From: Actimicrobium sp. CCC2.4
Lineage (GTDB): Bacteria; Pseudomonadota; Gammaproteobacteria; Burkholderiales; Burkholderiaceae_D
Assembly (NCBI RefSeq): GCF_034347385.1
Contig: NZ_CP133777.1
Location: 4,086,714 to 4,150,713, forward strand
Reading direction: 5' to 3'
DNA length: 64,000 bases
Under the pieces are notes generated by a model. It ran no database searches. It had not been told where the DNA came from and saw only the letters and a program-made list of their open reading frames with translations. Below, piece after piece: positions 26,388-34,703 of the stretch. Both the position numbers and the translations under genes were made by a program. Position 1 is the first letter of the stretch, and every line of letters begins with the position of its first letter.

Positions 26388-27358
26388 AGAAAGCCATCAA
26401 CATCGGCGTCGGTGTCATCGTGCTGGCGGCAGTCATCGGATTTTCCGGCACGTTCTTTACACTGCAGGAAGGCCAACAAGCGGTCATCGTTCAATTTGGT
26501 AAGCCGGTAGGAGAAACACTGACCAAGGCCGGCTTGCACATCAAGGTGCCACTCATTCAGGACGTACGCGTGTTCGAGAAACGCTTGCTGATCTGGGACG
26601 GCTCGCCGAACCAGATCCCGACCAAGGGCCGCGAATTCATCTGGATCGACACCACTGCACGCTGGCGCATCGCTGACGCCAAGACCTTCCTGGAAAGCGT
26701 CGCTTCCGAAGCCGGTGCCCGCTCGCGGCTCGATGACATCATCGATTCGGTTGTACGCGACCAGGTGTCCGGTAGTGAACTGCGCGAACTGGTGCGCAGC
26801 GCATCGTGGGTCGTTCCCGAAGGCGAAATCATGGACGAGGTGCCCAGCGAAGTACGCGATGCACTGGAACAGAAAATCGTGCGCGGCCGCGAGGAAATCA
26901 CCCGCACCATCCTGACCGAAGCCCGCAAGATCATCCCGCAATACGGCATCGAACTGGTCGACGTGCGTATCAAGCGCCTTGACTACATCGAGAGCGTGCG
27001 CGAAGGGGTCTACGCGCGGATGATTTCGGAGCGCAAGCGGATCGCCGCCCAGTTCCGCTCCGAAGGCGAAGGCCGCAGCGCCGAAATCCTCGGTGAAATG
27101 GAAAAGGACTTGAGCCAGATCCGCTCCAGCGCCTACCGCCAGGTCCAGGAAGTCAGGGGCAATGCCGACGCCAAGGCTACGCGCGTGTATGGCGATGCCT
27201 ATAACGCCGACCCGGAATTCTATGCATTCTCGCGTACGCTGGAATCGTACAAAGAAGAGCAGAACAAGAATTCGGTGATGATCCTCACCACTGACAGCGA
27301 CTATTATCGTTATCTGAAGCGCTCGGGCGTGACGCCCGCAACGCGACCAAAACGCTGA
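26384..27358 (+). CDS. hflC: HflC-like SPFH/prohibitin-domain membrane protein
   Basis: A 324-aa partner of the preceding HflK-like protein; the ATG overlaps its stop (ATGA). One N-terminal helix (INIGVGVIVLAAVIGFSGTFF), then QEGQQAVIVQFGKPVGETLTKAGLHIKVP, typical of HflC. A helical part follows, with SVREGVYARMISERKRIAAQFRSEGEGRSAEI, the HflC hallmark. The ending YRYLKRSG matches HflC C-termini. It probably forms a mixed ring with the HflK-like protein in the inner membrane and modulates FtsH or another membrane process; the specific role of this pair is unknown. Confidence 0.87.
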   Translation: MKKAINIGVGVIVLAAVIGFSGTFFTLQEGQQAVIVQFGKPVGETLTKAGLHIKVPLIQDVRVFEKRLLIWDGSPNQIPTKGREFIWIDTTARWRIADAKTFLESVASEAGARSRLDDIIDSVVRDQVSGSELRELVRSASWVVPEGEIMDEVPSEVRDALEQKIVRGREEITRTILTEARKIIPQYGIELVDVRIKRLDYIESVREGVYARMISERKRIAAQFRSEGEGRSAEILGEMEKDLSQIRSSAYRQVQEVRGNADAKATRVYGDAYNADPEFYAFSRTLESYKEEQNKNSVMILTTDSDYYRYLKRSGVTPATRPKR

Positions 27359-27374
27359 CCGGAAGCCTTCCATG

Positions 27375-27407
27375 AAACCCGCCCTGCCGTCATGCAGCGG
27401 CGGGTTT
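27375..27407 (+). terminator. Probable terminator after the hflKC-like pair
   Basis: AAACCCGCC-CTGC, loop CGTCAT, GCAG-C-GGCGGGTTT: a 13-bp interrupted stem 16 bp after the stop codon. Its T-tract is short (TTTCC), so efficiency is uncertain. Confidence 0.6.
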
Positions 27408-27536
27408 CCGATCGTTTTGACCCTGACAAATCACGCGCAACGCGAAGTAGCATTCTCCGGCACACTGTAATCAAACGTAATTAGCGCGATCCCGGCAAAG
27501 TCGATTTCTATACTGGCCAATTCAAAGGAGCCCATC

Positions 27537-27797
27537 ATGAAACCCGCATCATTGATTTTGCTGGGAGCGGTTTCTGTCTTGCTCGGGGGATGCGCTGTCT
27601 ACGGGCCGCCGCCCGCTTACAACGGCTATTACGAGCGCCCATACTATGCCCAACCAGGCCCGGTCTACTCCTCCGGCCCCGTGTATTACCAGGCCCCGCA
27701 ACCCGTTTATGTCGGCCCGCCCGTTATTCTGGATTTCGGATTCGGCTTCCGCGGTGGTCGCGGTGGCTACGGCGGCGGATGGGGCGGTCACCGCTGA
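27537..27797 (+). CDS. Small Tyr/Pro/Gly-rich lipoprotein
   Basis: An 86-aa predicted lipoprotein: MKPASLILLGAVSVLLGGC ends in the lipobox LGGC with Cys19. The mature part is low complexity, rich in Tyr, Pro and Gly (repeated YYxQPGPVY-like units), then VGPPVILDFGFGFRGG and a Gly-rich tail GRGGYGGGWGGHR. Such proteins are common in Burkholderiales and generally anchored in the outer membrane; function unknown. The ATG has AAGGAG 8-9 nt upstream, so expression is credible despite the size. It lies 58 bp before the CzcE-like gene. Confidence 0.72.
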   Translation: MKPASLILLGAVSVLLGGCAVYGPPPAYNGYYERPYYAQPGPVYSSGPVYYQAPQPVYVGPPVILDFGFGFRGGRGGYGGGWGGHR

Positions 27798-27855
27798 CCA
27801 GGCTTGCCCGCCAATCCGGCAACCTCCATTTCAACCGCATTAAAGGAACTGCATC

Positions 27856-28194
27856 ATGCAAGCCCGACTTATCCCTTTCCTGTTCGCCGCCGCCCTGAGC
27901 GCCGGCTGCGCCACGACTTTTCCCGAGCAACCACTGAGCCTGCTCGGCATTGCGGCTCCGCCCGAAGCCGCCATCAAGACCATTGTGCTGACACCTGGAA
28001 CGGAGCACGTCAACGTCACCGGCGGCGAAGTCGTCCGCTTCGTCTCGGGAAACAAAACCTTCGCATGGAGTTTCGACGGACCGCTGCAGGTATCGCGCGT
28101 CGACCTGATGCGCGTCGCGCCGCCGGGCTTTCTTGGCCATCCGGTGATCGCGTATATCGCGCCTAATCCGATGTACATCGGTAGGGACGAGTAA
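27856..28194 (+). CDS. CzcE-like small periplasmic protein or lipoprotein
   Basis: A 112-aa exported protein. MQARLIPFLFAAALSAGC fits a lipobox (LSAGC; Cys18). The mature part IKTIVLTPGTEHVNVTGGEVVRFVSGNKTFAWSFDG resembles CzcE, the periplasmic copper-binding protein of Cupriavidus, whose fold presents a similar VNV...GETV.F...FTWKFD core. Candidate metal ligands such as His62-type residues and Met are few, so copper binding is not assured. AAAGGA precedes the ATG. Its neighbour is another lipoprotein, and no czc efflux genes are nearby. Confidence 0.6.
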   Translation: MQARLIPFLFAAALSAGCATTFPEQPLSLLGIAAPPEAAIKTIVLTPGTEHVNVTGGEVVRFVSGNKTFAWSFDGPLQVSRVDLMRVAPPGFLGHPVIAYIAPNPMYIGRDE

Positions 28195-28211
28195 CGACAG
28201 CGAAGCATAGT

Positions 28212-28277
28212 TACCCACGCGTGCGAGCCCGGTTTCTGCGCCAATTCCGACGGTTCGTCGGTGCGTTCGCGTGGGTA
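28212..28277. repeat. Inverted repeat upstream of mscS-type gene
   Basis: TACCCACGCG (28212-28221) and CGCGTGGGTA (28268-28277) are perfect 10-bp complements 46 nt apart in the 204-bp gap before the MscS gene. No T-run follows. It could be an RNA structure or a degenerate repeat. Confidence 0.6.
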
Positions 28278-28398
28278 CGATACCCCCCGAGTCAGCACAG
28301 CTGGCATGGCGCTGCGAGATGACCTGTTGACGCCACCAATCTATTACGCCACCCTCGTCTGGTCCGGCGCTCGGCGCCCTCCTCCATAAAGTGCATTC

Positions 28399-29265
28399 AT
28401 GAATGACCAGATCAAACACCTCATCGACATCCTGACCGGCTATCTGCTCAGCTATGGCATCAACGTGATTGGTGCCATCGTCACGCTAATCATCGGCACA
28501 CTGGTGGCGGGCTGGGTCGCACGCCTGATCGACCGGGCGATGCGCCGCTCGAGCCGGATCGATCCGGTATTTCACTACCTGCCCGGCAAGATAGTCCGGG
28601 TCGCGATCCTGATCTTCACGCTGGTGGCGGTGCTCAACCGTTTCGGCGTCGAGACCACCAGCCTGATCGCGGTGCTCGGTGCCGCCGGCCTGGCGGTCGG
28701 CCTGGCCTTGCAGGGCACGCTGAGTAATGTCGCCGCCGGCGTGATGATTTTGTTCTTCCGGCCGTTCAAGATCGGCGACGTAGTCCAGCTCGATAGCCAG
28801 GTCTACATCATCGACGCGGTCGGTTTCTTCATCTGCAAGGGCCACTTGCCGGACGGGCCGGCGGTCTTCATTCCGAATTCCAAAATCTGGGGCCAGACCA
28901 TCGTCAACCTGTCGGTCACCGACAATGACATCCGCCGCATCGACGAGGGCTACGGCATCGCCTATACCGACAGCATCCCGACTGCGCTGGCCATCCTGCA
29001 GCAGATCGCCGCGGCCGATCCGCGCATCCTCGCCACGCCGGCGCCATTGATCAAGGTCGACAAGCTGGGCGACAGTTCGGTCAACATCCTGTTCCGGGTC
29101 TGGACCAGCCGGTCCGACTGGTGGGATACCAAGCTCGACCTGGTGCAGCGCTGCAAGGAAGGACTCGAAGCAGGTGGTTGTTCGCTGCCGTATCCGCAGC
29201 GCGATGTGCATCATTTTCATGAGGCGGGTGCGGTGCGGAAGACGGGGATGACGGTCGACGAATAA
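28399..29265 (+). CDS. Small-conductance mechanosensitive channel (MscS family)
   Basis: A 288-aa MscS-type channel that opens on membrane tension to release solutes. Three N-terminal helices (NVIGAIVTLIIGTLVAGWVARL, IVRVAILIFTLVAVLNRFG), then the pore-lining helix LIAVLGAAGLAVGLALQGTLSNVAAGVMILFFRPFKIGD, the family signature with its Ala/Gly packing. The beta domain begins VVQLDSQVYIIDAVGFF, and VFIPNSKIWGQTIVNLS is the usual conserved block. The size and order are like E. coli MscS. No ribosome site stands out before the ATG. Confidence 0.93.
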   Translation: MNDQIKHLIDILTGYLLSYGINVIGAIVTLIIGTLVAGWVARLIDRAMRRSSRIDPVFHYLPGKIVRVAILIFTLVAVLNRFGVETTSLIAVLGAAGLAVGLALQGTLSNVAAGVMILFFRPFKIGDVVQLDSQVYIIDAVGFFICKGHLPDGPAVFIPNSKIWGQTIVNLSVTDNDIRRIDEGYGIAYTDSIPTALAILQQIAAADPRILATPAPLIKVDKLGDSSVNILFRVWTSRSDWWDTKLDLVQRCKEGLEAGGCSLPYPQRDVHHFHEAGAVRKTGMTVDE

Positions 29266-29413
29266 GGATCAGGACAGTGCTGGCTTGCGTTTCTTGCGCG
29301 AGGCCGGCAACGGGGATTCGCCTAGGCGTTCGTTGGCAACGGGGGCTGCCGGCTGCGCTTCGCTTCGTCGTGCCGGAGCATCAACAGTTTCATCAACCGC
29401 AAGCGAACCATTC

Positions 29414-29440
29414 GGTGCAATGCCCTTCGGTTATTGCGCC
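29414..29440. repeat. Palindromic repeat, family 1 copy C
   Basis: GGTGCAAT-GCCCTTCGGTT-ATTGCGCC, same loop orientation as copy A, one mismatch in the right arm. It lies in the 245-bp gap between the convergent mscS-type gene and the secreted protein gene. Confidence 0.8.
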
Positions 29441-29510
29441 CTACGACCCTTGATGCTTGCTGCCGCACCCGGCATTTTTTTAGGTTGTGCAAACCCTATT
29501 CATTGCTCTG

Positions 29511-30281
29511 TCAGCCAACAAATCCGTTGTTACTGAGCTTCAAATTGCGCAAATGGAGCCCGATTTTCTTGAGTCCTTCGTGCGTTGCGGCCGACATCCG
29601 CGCCATCGAATCTTTCTTGCCTTGCTTCAGATAAGCCTGGTAATTCGCCTTCTGCACGATGAGCGGATAAGCAAGCTGCTCAATAAATTCCTGACGTTGT
29701 TTGCTATTCATCTGCGACCACTGGGGCGAATTTTTCATACTCTTGCGCAACTGATTGGCGATGCCTTGATACTGCTGTTTTGATGGCATGGGTTGCTGGT
29801 TTGCAATCGCCCATGCCTGTCCATACCACAGTGCCATCATGCCTTCCATGGTGCCGCTATCGAGCCCCTCAATCTGCGCAAATCCCGCCATGGCTTGCAC
29901 CAGATCAGTCTTTTCCGCAGCTTCGCGGATGTCATCGACAGCGTCCGGCATTTGTTTCGCGAAGTCGCGCAAAAAAGTTTCGCGGATTTGTACAGAGAGC
30001 GCCTTATCGCGCGAGTAAGGCAGCGGGTTGTTGTTCGTGCTGGCGCGGCGGTTAGTGTTGCCCGACGCTGGCGGCGGTGCTTCTGCCCCCCGTTTTTTCG
30101 GCGTACTTCCGGGTTGAGACCATTTTTCGCCCGGCGACGGTGCCAGGCTCGGATAATTAAACTGGTTGCTCAAAAACGATGAAGATTGGTAATAGTCATA
30201 TTGCGCCATTGCCGGAGATGCAAACAGCGCCACGATAAACCCTGCCAAGGCCGCCCGGATAAAAACGAATGTCATTTTCAT
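29511..30281 (-). CDS. Secreted protein of unknown function
   Basis: A 256-aa exported protein. MKMTFVFIRAALAGFIVALFASPAMAQ is a clear Sec signal peptide. The mature protein starts with a Tyr/Ser/Asn/Gln-rich stretch (YDYYQSSSFLSNQFNYPS), then a Pro/Arg/Asn-rich linker, then from about residue 105 a helical domain starting DKALSVQIRETFLRDFAKQMPDAVDD, with conserved-looking MMALWYGQAWAIANQQ and NSKQRQEFIEQLAYPLIVQ. I recall similar domain proteins in Burkholderiales but cannot name a function. GGAGAG precedes the ATG; an upstream in-frame ATG would spoil the signal peptide. Convergent with the mscS-type gene. Confidence 0.72.
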   Translation of the reverse strand: MKMTFVFIRAALAGFIVALFASPAMAQYDYYQSSSFLSNQFNYPSLAPSPGEKWSQPGSTPKKRGAEAPPPASGNTNRRASTNNNPLPYSRDKALSVQIRETFLRDFAKQMPDAVDDIREAAEKTDLVQAMAGFAQIEGLDSGTMEGMMALWYGQAWAIANQQPMPSKQQYQGIANQLRKSMKNSPQWSQMNSKQRQEFIEQLAYPLIVQKANYQAYLKQGKKDSMARMSAATHEGLKKIGLHLRNLKLSNNGFVG

Positions 30282-30422
30282 AGCAACTCTCCGTATCAAG
30301 TTAAACCACGAAGAAATTGAGTGCCACGCGTCGACAAGGTTCAATATTGCCGAAATGCTGAGCACAAAAAGATTTGCAAATCCGCCCGGGCAAAATCTTC
30401 ACGGAAATGACACTGCGGCACC

Positions 30423-33400
30423 TCACTCTCCGCAAATCGATGGCGCCTCCGCCCCCCGAAAAAACCCCTTCGCCCGCCGCCCCCACGCATCCAGATACGT
30501 ATAAGCCACCGGCACCACCAGCAAGGTCAGTAGCGTCGAGGTGATCACGCCGCCGATCACCGCGCGCCCCATCGGCGCCTGCGATTCGCCGCCATCCCCG
30601 ATCCCCAGCGCCATCGGCAGCATCCCGAAAATCATCGCCATCGTCGTCATCAGGATAGGCCGCAAGCGCACTTGCCCGGCTGTCAGGATTGCGTCGTGCT
30701 GACTTTGTCCGGCCAGCTGCGAATGGTTGGTGAAGTCGACCAGCAGGATTGCGTTCTTGGTCACCAGCCCCATCAGCATGATGAAGCCGATGATAGAGAA
30801 CATGTTGAGCGTGCTGCCGGTGATCAACAGCGCGAGCAGCACGCCGATCAGCGACAGCGGCAGCGAGACCATGATCGCCACCGGTTGCAAAAAGCTGCCG
30901 AACTGCGAAGCCAGCACCAGGTAGATGAAGATCACCGCGATACCGAGCGCAGCCACCGCCGCGCCCAGCATGTCCTTCATCTGCTCGGCCTGCCCGCCGA
31001 CATCGAAGCGCACGCCGTCCGGCAGGTCGATGGTCTTGATGATGGCTTGCACTTCCTTGTTGACGTCGCCGGCCGGTCGGCCTTCGACATTGCCGTAGAT
31101 GCCGACGCGGCGCTGCAGCGCCTGCCGCTTGATGACTTGCGGGCTGGTCGCCGGGATGAACTCGACGACCTGGCGCAGCGGCACCATGATGACGCGGCCA
31201 TCGGGCGTCAGGTTCTTGCTGGCGACCGACAGGTTGCCGAGGTCGGTGATGCGTTCGCGTCCGGCTTTCGGCAGCTGCACATTGACCTCGTAATTCTGGC
31301 CATCCTGCGCCAGCCAGTAGCTGGTGGTGTCGCCGGCGACGAAGGGCCGCAGCGCCGCGCCGATCTGCTGCTGCGTCAGGCCGAGGTCGCTGGCGCGCTC
31401 GTTGTCGATCTTCACGACCACCGACGGGGTCGATGCGGCGAGGCTGTTTTCGAGATCGGTGACGCCCTTGATCGTGGCCAGTTTCAGCATCACCTGCTTG
31501 GCGACTGCATCGAGTTTGGCGATGTCCTGGCCGAGGATGGCGATGTAAATCGCCTTCTGAAATCCGACTGAAAGCTCCAGTCCGGCGATCGGTTTGAGGC
31601 GTTGGCGAATCAGCGCTTCGAGGTCTTTCTGACGGCGTCGCCCGGTGCTTTTGCGGTCGGTCAGTTTCAGGCTGACTTCGGCAGTATTGGCCCCATCCTG
31701 CCCGCCAACGGTGGTGATGACGCTGGCGATTTCGGGGAAGTCTTTCAGCGCGGTTTCGACCTGGCGGATTTTTTCATCGGTGTAGGCCAGGCTGGAACCG
31801 ACCGCGGTCTTGAACTTCAAGGTGACGAAACCCTCGTCGGTTTCCGGGAACATCTCGGCACCGATCAGCGGCACCAGCGCGAGGCTGCCGACGAACAGCA
31901 ACAGCGCCGACAACAGCGTGACTTTGCGCCAGCGCAGCGCCCACTCCAGCGCACGGCCATAGCGCACATGCAGCCGGTCGATGCCGTGCTCGATGCGTTC
32001 CATCAACCTGCCCAGCCAAGGCAGATAGCGGAAGCGGTTCTCGACCGGATCGCGCCAGACCGACGACAGCATCGGGTCCAGCGTGAAGCTGACGAACAGC
32101 GACACCAGCACCGCCACCGTCACCGTGATCCCGAACTGCAAAAAGAAGCGGCCGATGATGCCGTCCATGAACGCCACCGGCACGAATACCGCGACGATGG
32201 CGAAGGTCGTTGCCATCACCGCCAGGCCGATTTCACTGGTGCCGTCGTTGGCAGCGTCCTTGTGGCTCTTGCCCATGCCGAGATGGCGCACGATGTTCTC
32301 GCGGACCACGATCGCGTCATCGATCAGCAGACCGATGCACAGCGACAGCGCCATCAAGGTCAGTGCATTGATCGTGAAGCCGAACGCCTTCATCGCGATG
32401 AAGGTCGCCATCACCGAGATCGGCAAAGTCAGGCCGGTGATGATGGTGCTGCGCCACGAATGCAGGAACAGGAACACGATCAGCATCGTCAGCACCGCGC
32501 CTTCGAGGATGGTGGCCTTGACGCCATCGAGCTGGCGTTCGACCGAATCCGAATTCGAATTGACGATGGTCAGCGTGCTGCCGGCGGGCAGGGTTTTTGC
32601 CATGTCGGCAACGGCTTTTTTCAGGCCGGTGCCGACTTCGATGATGTTGGCGTCCTGCACCTTGGTGATGTTGATGTTGATCGCGCGCTGGCCATTGACG
32701 CGCGAGATCGAGGTTTCTTCGCGTTCGCCATCGACGATGTCGGCGACCTGATCCAGAAACACCGGACCGCTGGCACGGCGCGCGACGACGATCTTGCCGA
32801 ACGCGCGCGGGTCCTTGATCTTGCCTTCGACCCGCACCAGCTGTTCGGACGGCCCGCGGCTGATGACCCCGGCCGGCATGTCCTGGTTGGTGATCTGGAT
32901 CGCGCGCAGCACTTCGTCGATGCCGATGTTTTGCGCGGTCATGCGCGACGGGTCGACGTTGATCAGGATCTGCCGGCTGGTGTTGCCGCCGGTGGTGACC
33001 TGGCCGACGCCGGCGACGTTTTGCAGGCGCTTGACGACGACCTGTTCGGACAGCGTCGACAAGGCGCGCATGTCGCCGCTGGCCGAGGTCAGCGTCAGCG
33101 TCGCGACCGGCTGGGCGTTCTCTTCCTGACGCGCGACGAACGGTTCCTTGGCGTCTTTCGGGAAGGCAGCGCGGACGGTAGCGATCTTGTCGCGCACTTC
33201 CTGGATGCCGTGGTCCATGTTGGCCGACAAATCAAATTCAATGAAAGTCAGCGAGCGGCCTTCGAACGAACTCGAGACGATTTTCTTGACGCCGCGCACC
33301 GTGTTGACGACGTTCTCGATCGGCTTGGTGATGTCGTTCTCGACCGCTTCCGGCGACGCGCCCGGATACAGCACCTGGATGAACACGAACGGAAACTGCA

Positions 33401-33518
33401 CATCCGGCATCTTCTCGACGCCGAGGCTACGGTACGACGCCAGCCCCAGCACCATCAGCGCCACCATCACCATCGTCGCAAATACCGGATTGCGGATACT
33501 GACCTTGGTGATCCACAT
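30423..33518 (-). CDS. RND-family efflux pump, HAE1 type
   Basis: A 1031-aa resistance-nodulation-division transporter of the inner membrane that exports hydrophobic compounds using the proton gradient. It starts MWITKVSIRNPVFATMVMVALMVLG (first helix). The proton-relay pair is Asp400-Asp401 in LLIDDAIVVRENIVRHL (TM4). Other family segments: RNPVFA, KPIENVVNTVRGVKKI, MDGIIGRFFLQFGITVTVAVLVSLF and IIGFIMLMGLVTKNAILLVDF. The adaptor gene ends 2 bp upstream, so the two form an operon. No outer-membrane channel gene is adjacent, so it must borrow a TolC-type protein. Substrate range is unknown. Confidence 0.94.
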   Translation of the reverse strand: MWITKVSIRNPVFATMVMVALMVLGLASYRSLGVEKMPDVQFPFVFIQVLYPGASPEAVENDITKPIENVVNTVRGVKKIVSSSFEGRSLTFIEFDLSANMDHGIQEVRDKIATVRAAFPKDAKEPFVARQEENAQPVATLTLTSASGDMRALSTLSEQVVVKRLQNVAGVGQVTTGGNTSRQILINVDPSRMTAQNIGIDEVLRAIQITNQDMPAGVISRGPSEQLVRVEGKIKDPRAFGKIVVARRASGPVFLDQVADIVDGEREETSISRVNGQRAININITKVQDANIIEVGTGLKKAVADMAKTLPAGSTLTIVNSNSDSVERQLDGVKATILEGAVLTMLIVFLFLHSWRSTIITGLTLPISVMATFIAMKAFGFTINALTLMALSLCIGLLIDDAIVVRENIVRHLGMGKSHKDAANDGTSEIGLAVMATTFAIVAVFVPVAFMDGIIGRFFLQFGITVTVAVLVSLFVSFTLDPMLSSVWRDPVENRFRYLPWLGRLMERIEHGIDRLHVRYGRALEWALRWRKVTLLSALLLFVGSLALVPLIGAEMFPETDEGFVTLKFKTAVGSSLAYTDEKIRQVETALKDFPEIASVITTVGGQDGANTAEVSLKLTDRKSTGRRRQKDLEALIRQRLKPIAGLELSVGFQKAIYIAILGQDIAKLDAVAKQVMLKLATIKGVTDLENSLAASTPSVVVKIDNERASDLGLTQQQIGAALRPFVAGDTTSYWLAQDGQNYEVNVQLPKAGRERITDLGNLSVASKNLTPDGRVIMVPLRQVVEFIPATSPQVIKRQALQRRVGIYGNVEGRPAGDVNKEVQAIIKTIDLPDGVRFDVGGQAEQMKDMLGAAVAALGIAVIFIYLVLASQFGSFLQPVAIMVSLPLSLIGVLLALLITGSTLNMFSIIGFIMLMGLVTKNAILLVDFTNHSQLAGQSQHDAILTAGQVRLRPILMTTMAMIFGMLPMALGIGDGGESQAPMGRAVIGGVITSTLLTLLVVPVAYTYLDAWGRRAKGFFRGAEAPSICGE

Positions 33519-33520
33519 GG

Positions 33521-34663
33521 TCAGCCTTTCGTCGCAGGCAGTTTGACCAGCGAACCGGCCTTGATGCCATCGAGCTTGACGGCCAGCACCGGCATGCCGA
33601 CCGACAGGCCAGCGGTAATTTCGACCATGCCTTCATCGTCATTGCGCAAGCCGGGCCGGACCACCTGTTCAATGATCTTGCCGTCGGCGATGCGCAGCAC
33701 CGTAGTCACGCCGTCCTTGCTGCGCAATGCCGCCACCGGCACCGCCGGCACCAGCGATGATTTGCCGAGCGTGATGCCGCCCTTGGCATACATGCCCGAC
33801 TTGAGCGCGCCGTCGGCATTGGCCACCGCGACATACACCATGATCGCGCGCGAGCCGGCTTCGGCGGCCGGATTGATGCGCACCACGTCGCCGGTGAACA
33901 CGCGCGGGCCGAAACCGTCGACCGCAAAAGTCACGCCCTGCCCGACCTGCACACGCGGAATCTCGCTGGCCGGCACCGGCGCTTCGAGGATCAGCCGCGA
34001 CAGATCAACGACAGCAAATAGCGCCATGTCGGGCGTGGCTTTTTCGCCGGCCTGCACGTAGCGCTTGCTGATGATGCCGTCGATCGGCGAACGGACTTGT
34101 GCATCATCGAACGCACGACGGGCGATGTCGAGCTGGGCGCTGGCCGACTTGACGGCGGCCTGCGCGAGGTCGACGCCATTTTGCGTGGTGTCGAGCGCGT
34201 TCTGGGAAATGAATTTTTGCTTCAGGAGTTCGTTGCTGTTTTCGCGGTTCTTGCCGGCCAGCGCGAGGCGGGCACGGGCGTCATCGAGCGCGCCTTCCTG
34301 CACACCGACACGCGCCTTCAGATCGGCCGTATCGAGCCGCACGACCACTTCACCACGACGCACCCGGATGCCTTCGGCGACCGGTGCTGCGCGCACTTCG
34401 CCGGCCACTTTGGACTTGACGATGGCTTGCTGCTGCGCGGTCAGCGCGCCCGACATCGGCAGTTGTACGCGCAGGTCGCGCGCGATGACGGTGAAGACAT
34501 CGGCGGCGGCCAGTTCCATCACGGCCGGTGCAGCATTTTTTTCCGGCTCGACCGGTTTGGCCGGACGCATCGACATCACGCCACCGGCGACGGCAATCAC
34601 GACGACCACGGCGACGGGAATCATCCAGCGTTTGGACGGAGGGAGTGGCTGGTCATTGTTCAT
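33521..34663 (-). CDS. RND pump periplasmic adaptor (membrane fusion protein)
   Basis: A 380-aa HlyD/MFP-family adaptor linking the RND pump to an outer-membrane channel. N-terminal anchor helix WMIPVAVVVVIAVAGGVMSM with no lipobox. The barrel-sandwich halves are PMSGALTAQQQAIVKSKVAGEV and SPIDGIISKRYVQAGEKATPDMALFAVVD, separated by a coiled-coil hairpin of about 60 residues (GALDDARARLALAGKNRENSN...). A beta-barrel and membrane-proximal domain follow. The stop is 2 bp before the pump ATG. Co-expression with the TldE-like gene 40 bp upstream is possible. Confidence 0.92.
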   Translation of the reverse strand: MNNDQPLPPSKRWMIPVAVVVVIAVAGGVMSMRPAKPVEPEKNAAPAVMELAAADVFTVIARDLRVQLPMSGALTAQQQAIVKSKVAGEVRAAPVAEGIRVRRGEVVVRLDTADLKARVGVQEGALDDARARLALAGKNRENSNELLKQKFISQNALDTTQNGVDLAQAAVKSASAQLDIARRAFDDAQVRSPIDGIISKRYVQAGEKATPDMALFAVVDLSRLILEAPVPASEIPRVQVGQGVTFAVDGFGPRVFTGDVVRINPAAEAGSRAIMVYVAVANADGALKSGMYAKGGITLGKSSLVPAVPVAALRSKDGVTTVLRIADGKIIEQVVRPGLRNDDEGMVEITAGLSVGMPVLAVKLDGIKAGSLVKLPATKG

Positions 34664-34703
34664 TGTTCTTGTGGCCGGTCAGAGGTTGGAAAGCATAAAA
34701 ACA

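Noticed and set aside
31602..34061. An 819-codon open frame on the + strand
   Set aside because: It is exactly antisense to the RND pump and adaptor genes, His/Arg/Asp-rich, and has no recognisable domain; an artefact of high-GC codon bias.
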